Origin: JAJDXO01 sp965221855
GTDB taxonomy: Bacteria; Pseudomonadota; Alphaproteobacteria; Rhodospirillales; UBA2165
DNA: 64,000 nt
Direction of reading: 5' to 3'
NCBI GenBank assembly: GCA_965221855.1
Contig: CBDCSV010000008.1
Location: forward strand, 372,001 to 436,000
Below, piece after piece: positions 60,665-64,000 of the stretch (positions are counted from its first letter, which is position 1; every line of letters begins with the position of its first letter). The notes beneath the pieces were generated by a model. The model worked only from the letters and a program-made list of their open reading frames with translations. It was not told the origin of the DNA and did no database searches. Position numbers and translations under genes: made by a program.

Positions 60665-61375
60665 ATGCCTGAAAAACACGGGAAAACCCGGACTGACGGA
60701 ATATCGCGGGACGCCCGCATATTGCGGGAGTGCGACACCTGGGTGTTCGATCTCGACAATACGCTGTACCCGCCGTCAGCCAGCATGTTCGACGAGATCG
60801 ACCGGCGGATGTGCGCCTATATCGCCCAATTTTTGAAACTCGATCACGCCGAGGCCTACAAGGTCCAGAAGCGCTATTTCCGTGAACACGGCACCTCGCT
60901 GAAGGGGTTGATGGACAATCACGACATGGATCCGGCGCCCTACCTCGACTACGTCCACGAGGTCAGCGTCGACATGGTTCAGCCCGACCCGGACCTGGAC
61001 CGCGCCCTTCATGCCCTGCCCGGCCGAAAGGTGGTATTCACCAACGCATCCGCCCGGCACGCCGAGCGGGTGCTCGGCCGGTTGGGGGTCGGTCACCACA
61101 TGGACGGCGTGTTCGACATCGTCGCCGCCAACTATGTCCCGAAGCCGGAGCCGAGCGTCTATCGGCTGCTGACCGAGACGTACGCGTTCGACCCCGCCAA
61201 GGCGGTCATGGTCGAGGATGTCGCTCGGAACCTCAAGCCGGCCGCCGAAATGGGCATGGCGACGGTCTGGGTGGTCACCGACCGGCCCTGGGCGAACGCG
61301 GAAGCCGAGGATGTCGAACCGGACCACACCGTGACGGATCTTTCGGGCTGGCTGGTCGAGATATCCGGCGCCTAG
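60665..61375 (+). CDS. HAD-superfamily pyrimidine 5'-nucleotidase
   Basis: A 236-residue HAD hydrolase: motif I DLDNTLYPPS (Asp nucleophile near residue 29), motif II VVFTNASARHAERVL, motif III/IV VPKPEPSVYRL and VMVEDVARNLKPA. It matches the group annotated as pyrimidine 5'-nucleotidase (SDT1-like). An 89-bp gap separates it from argB. The TAG stop (61373-61375) is the insertion point of IS630 copy B; the stop is regenerated by the element, so the protein is intact. Confidence 0.88.
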   Translation: MPEKHGKTRTDGISRDARILRECDTWVFDLDNTLYPPSASMFDEIDRRMCAYIAQFLKLDHAEAYKVQKRYFREHGTSLKGLMDNHDMDPAPYLDYVHEVSVDMVQPDPDLDRALHALPGRKVVFTNASARHAERVLGRLGVGHHMDGVFDIVAANYVPKPEPSVYRLLTETYAFDPAKAVMVEDVARNLKPAAEMGMATVWVVTDRPWANAEAEDVEPDHTVTDLSGWLVEISGA

Positions 61376-62424
61376 AGCGTATTTGAGATTGATTGAATCA
61401 TTTTAGGGATTCCCAAGTATGGGCGAACCATGATTCAAGATGGATGCTGGGCAAGGAGGCCAGCATTCATGGCGAGACCTTATTCGATTGATTTGCGAGA
61501 GCGTGTTGTTTTGGCGGTTTTGGCGGGGGAGAGTTGCCGCGCTGTAGCGGCTCGGTTTGGGGTTGCGGTTTCGAGCGTGGTTAAGTGGTCGCAGCGCTAC
61601 CGGCGGACGGGGAGTGTTGCGCCCGGCAAGATGGGCGGTCACCGCCGCCGGGTTCTTGAGCCCCATCGGGAGTTCATTGTCGGCCGGATCGACCAGGAGC
61701 CGCATCTGACGCTGCATCGGTTGAGAGACGAGTTGGCCGCTCGGGGTGTCAGGGTATCCCACAGCACGGTATGGCTGTTTCTGCGCCGTGAAGGGCTGCG
61801 CTTTAAAAAAAACCCTGTTCGCCGTTGAACGGGCGCGCGCGGACATCGCCCGCCATCGCAGGCGCTGGAAGGCGTGGCAGGCAAAGCTTGATCCCGAACG
61901 GCTGGTATTCATTGATGAAACCTGGATCCGGACCAATATGGCCCCGCTGCGCGGCTGGGGGCCGAAAGGGGAGCGGGTCCGCGGCTTTGCCCCCCATGGG
62001 CGGTGGCACACCCTGACCTTCATCGGCGCGCTGCGCTGCGACCGGTTCACCGCGCCCTGCGTCTTCGACGGCCCCATCAATGGCGTGTGCTTCCGCGCCT
62101 ACGTCGAGCAGCTGCTCGTGCCGACCCTGGTGCCCGGCGACATCGTCATCATGGACAATCTCGGCAGCCACAAGTCAAAAGCCGTGCGAAACGCCATCCG
62201 TGCCGCCGGAGCCAAGCTGTGGCTCCTGCCCAAATATTCCCCCGACCTCAATCCCATCGAGCAGACCTTTGCCCAAATCAAGCACTGGATGAGAAACGCC
62301 CAGAAGCGGGAGATCGACGACTTATGGCGCCATCTCGGGAGCCTCATCGACACCATCGAGCCACAGCAATGCGCCAACTACTTCAAAAACGCAGGATACG
62401 CTTCCGTCAAAATATGAAACGCTC
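61375..62424 (+). mobile_element. IS630-family insertion sequence, copy B
   Basis: A 1050-bp element between duplicated TA dinucleotides (61373-61374 and 62425-62426). The outer ends match for GAGCGT only; inside that the inverted repeats are weak. Removal restores CTAG at the end of the HAD gene. It is a diverged relative of copy A at 28112: the leaders share AGGGATTCCCAA, TGATTCAAGATG and GGAGGCCAGC, and the transposase regions have the same length. Confidence 0.9.
61469..62417 (+). CDS. IS630-family transposase (frameshifted, two frames)
   Basis: Frame one (61469-61828) carries the helix-turn-helix part (CRAVAARFGVAVSSVVKWSQRYRR). The catalytic part in the +1 frame has FIDETWIRTNM, IIMDNLGSHKSKAV and KYSPDLNPIEQTF. 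The switch is at an A8 run (61805-61812), where FKKN becomes FKKTLFAVERARAD. The total span (949 bases) equals that of copy A, giving 315 residues after a one-base skip. Conservation of the site in both copies supports programmed frameshifting. Confidence 0.88.
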
Positions 62425-62427
62425 TAG

Positions 62428-62565
62428 TCCCTGTTAAACTCGCCCGTATAGTACGCTTCGCCACGGACTTTACATAAGACTCCGCCAAGGGGTCGAGAGT
62501 CGATGCGACGGCCTGTGGGCAAAAAAAAGCCGCCTCCAATCGAGGCGGCTCGAGTTTAACAGGGA
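62428..62565. repeat. 15-bp inverted repeat enclosing a terminator
   Basis: TCCCTGTTAAACTCG (62428-62442) is perfectly complementary to CGAGTTTAACAGGGA (62551-62565). The pair is 138 bp end to end, starts two bases after IS630 copy B, and contains the leftward terminator in its right part. Its meaning is unknown. Confidence 0.85.
62521..62550 (-). terminator. Strong Rho-independent terminator (leftward)
   Basis: Nine-bp stem AGCCGCCTC (62528-62536) / GAGGCGGCT (62542-62550) with loop CAATC. Seven further A residues at 62521-62527 read as a T tract leftward. It should end transcripts of the DUF1192 gene, whose stop is 134 bp away. Confidence 0.85.
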
Positions 62566-62684
62566 GGCGTCAAAGAGGTTCGAATGACGGAGGAAATCCG
62601 CCAGACGATCTCATCGATCATCGTCAATCTATCAGGCCAGTCTTAAGAGACTCTTAATGGAGCCATGGCGGCGCGAGGCGCCGG

Positions 62685-62867
62685 TCATTTGCGGAAAAAC
62701 GATTCCGCACCCGAACGGGCATCCTCTTTCAAGGCGATGGCCGCGCGGGCGCGCTCGATTTCTCCCTCCATTTCGGCGATGTACTCGTGCAGCGCCTCGA
62801 TGGACATGATCTCCAGGTCCTTTTGATCCGGTTTTTTCTCGACGGGTTCGAGATCATCGGTGTCCAT
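62685..62867 (-). CDS. DUF1192 family small protein
   Basis: A 60-residue acidic, helical protein: MDTDDLEPVEKKPDQKDLEI then MSIEALHEYIAEMEGEIERA and a coiled-coil-like end with SGAESFFRK. The arrangement of a DDLEP start, an amphipathic helix and a terminal FF(R)K fits DUF1192, common in alphaproteobacteria and of unknown function. ATG 62867 has GGAG-type sequence upstream and is preferred to a longer frame. It is divergent from the quinone oxidoreductase gene. Confidence 0.8.
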   Translation of the reverse strand: MDTDDLEPVEKKPDQKDLEIMSIEALHEYIAEMEGEIERARAAIALKEDARSGAESFFRK

Positions 62868-62961
62868 CGCACGCTCCTTCCGCGGAAGACCCGCCGGGTC
62901 TTGCCTGACCGTTGCCGGCAAGCATACTAGACCAAAGCCACGAGCGACAACCGGAGCGACC

Positions 62962-63966
62962 ATGACCGATCAACTCCCCGACGACATGCACTGCATCGAA
63001 ATTCCGGAACCGGGGGGGCCCGAGGCCCTGAAACCCGGCCGACGGCCGGTTCCCGATGCGGCGGACGGCGAAATTCTGGTCCGGGTCGAAGCCGCCGGGG
63101 TCAATCGCCCCGATATCGTCCAACGGGAAGGCCGCTATCCGCCGCCGCCCGGCGTGACCGATATCCCCGGCCTGGAGATCGCCGGCACCGTCGCCGCGCT
63201 CGGCGGCGGCGCCGGCGGCTGGAAGGTGGGCGACAAGGTAACCGCCCTGGTCGCCGGCGGCGGCTACGCCGAGTACTGCGTGGTGCCCGCGGCCCAAGCC
63301 TTGCCCGTTCCGGACGGCCTCGGCATGGTGGAAGCGGCGGCCATTCCCGAGACCTTCTTTACGGTCTGGAGCAATGTCTTTGACCGGTGCGCCCTCAAGC
63401 CCGGGGAAACCCTCCTGGTCCACGGAGGATCAAGCGGTATCGGCACCACCGCGATCATGCTCGCCTCGCAGTTGGGGAGCCATGTCATCGCCACCGCGGG
63501 TTCGGCCGAAAAGTGCCGGGCGTGTCTCGATTTGGGCGCGGAACTGGCTATCAACTACAAGGAACAGGACTTCGTCGAGGAGGTGATGAACCACACGGTT
63601 GGCAATGGAGCCGACGTCGTGCTCGACATGGTCGCCGGGGACTATATCCCGAGAAACATCGCCTGCATGGCCGTGAGCGGCAGGCTCTGCATAATCGCGG
63701 CCCTCGGCGGATCGAAGGCGGAGGTGGATTTCAGGCAGGTCTTCGTCAAGCGGATGACCATAACCGGATCGACCCTGAGGGCGCGGGACACGGCATTCAA
63801 GAGCCAGATTGCGGAAAACCTGAAATCACGGGTCTGGCCGCTGTTCAAGGACGGGAAGCTGAAACCGGTGATATACCAAACCCTGCCGCTGAACGATGCC
63901 GCCGAGGCGCATCGCGTCATGGAAGAAGGGCGCCACATCGGAAAAATAGTCCTGACAATCGGCTAG
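62962..63966 (+). CDS. NAD(P)H quinone oxidoreductase (PIG3-type zeta-crystallin family)
   Basis: A 334-residue medium-chain dehydrogenase/reductase without the catalytic zinc ligands. The N-terminus MHCIEIPEPGGPEAL, ILVRVEAAGVNRPDIVQREG, the cofactor motif LLVHGGSSGIGTTAIMLASQLG and VIATAGSAEKCRACLDLGAELAINYKEQDF follow the TP53I3/PIG3 group. It likely reduces quinones with NADPH. ATG 62962 has GGAG seven bases upstream. It ends 34 bp before the window edge. Confidence 0.9.
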   Translation: MTDQLPDDMHCIEIPEPGGPEALKPGRRPVPDAADGEILVRVEAAGVNRPDIVQREGRYPPPPGVTDIPGLEIAGTVAALGGGAGGWKVGDKVTALVAGGGYAEYCVVPAAQALPVPDGLGMVEAAAIPETFFTVWSNVFDRCALKPGETLLVHGGSSGIGTTAIMLASQLGSHVIATAGSAEKCRACLDLGAELAINYKEQDFVEEVMNHTVGNGADVVLDMVAGDYIPRNIACMAVSGRLCIIAALGGSKAEVDFRQVFVKRMTITGSTLRARDTAFKSQIAENLKSRVWPLFKDGKLKPVIYQTLPLNDAAEAHRVMEEGRHIGKIVLTIG

Positions 63967-64000
63967 ATCGGGTCATGTTTTGACGGAACCACGGCGCGGT

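Overview
The window is high-GC DNA from a heterotrophic alphaproteobacterium. Supporting signs are a SUV3-type RNA helicase overlapping an Hsp15 gene, the cobN type of aerobic cobalamin pathway, a DUF1192 protein, and the gene order rpmH-rnpA-yidD-yidC-engB-argB. Coding density is high, and almost every large open frame opposite a gene is a GC-driven shadow. The sequence does not allow a genus call.

Layout. 1-7.6 kb: leftward housekeeping genes (TerB-like, Hsp15, SUV3 helicase, GNAT, TTC38-like TPR protein, pcm, hpf) and one rightward PanE-like reductase. 7.9-17.3 kb: htpG, an SDR, a secreted unknown, a prpD-prpB-prpC set (methylcitrate cycle), a Gfo/Idh/MocA oxidoreductase and an Old Yellow Enzyme. 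17.3-21.1 kb: a secreted orphan in AT-richer DNA, a gamma-resorcylate decarboxylase-type amidohydrolase and a sulfatase. 21.2-39.8 kb: a cobalamin region with two B12 riboswitches. One, rightward, leads btuB-btuF-btuC-btuD-cobC-cobD. The other, leftward, leads cobU-cobW-cobN-cobO-cobQ. A cobS/phosphatase pair and a divergent cobT complete the nucleotide-loop pathway. Early ring-building genes are not in the window, so the set covers uptake, cobalt insertion, adenosylation, amidation and loop assembly.

39.8-50.7 kb: tRNA-Arg(ACG), a lipoprotein, an EamA transporter, panC-panB, a lipoprotein gamma-glutamyltransferase, an orphan histidine kinase, and a disulfide oxidoreductase paired with a TVP38/DedA-like membrane protein. 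50.8-54.8 kb: an accessory cassette with an acyltransferase-3 gene and an unusual GPP34-cytochrome P450 fusion gene, bracketed by a 40-bp imperfect direct repeat. The P450 reading frame is broken by one base just before the heme-binding cysteine. 56.1-61.4 kb: the conserved rpmH-to-argB block followed by a HAD nucleotidase gene. 62.7-64 kb: DUF1192 and a quinone oxidoreductase.

Mobile DNA: two identical IS256-family copies in inverted orientation, each with its own target duplication, and two diverged IS630-family copies, both inserted at CTAG in the TAG stop codon of a host gene and both with a frameshift at an A8 run. The most novel feature is the GPP34-P450/acyltransferase cassette. The insertion sequences repeatedly lie just outside host genes or promoters.
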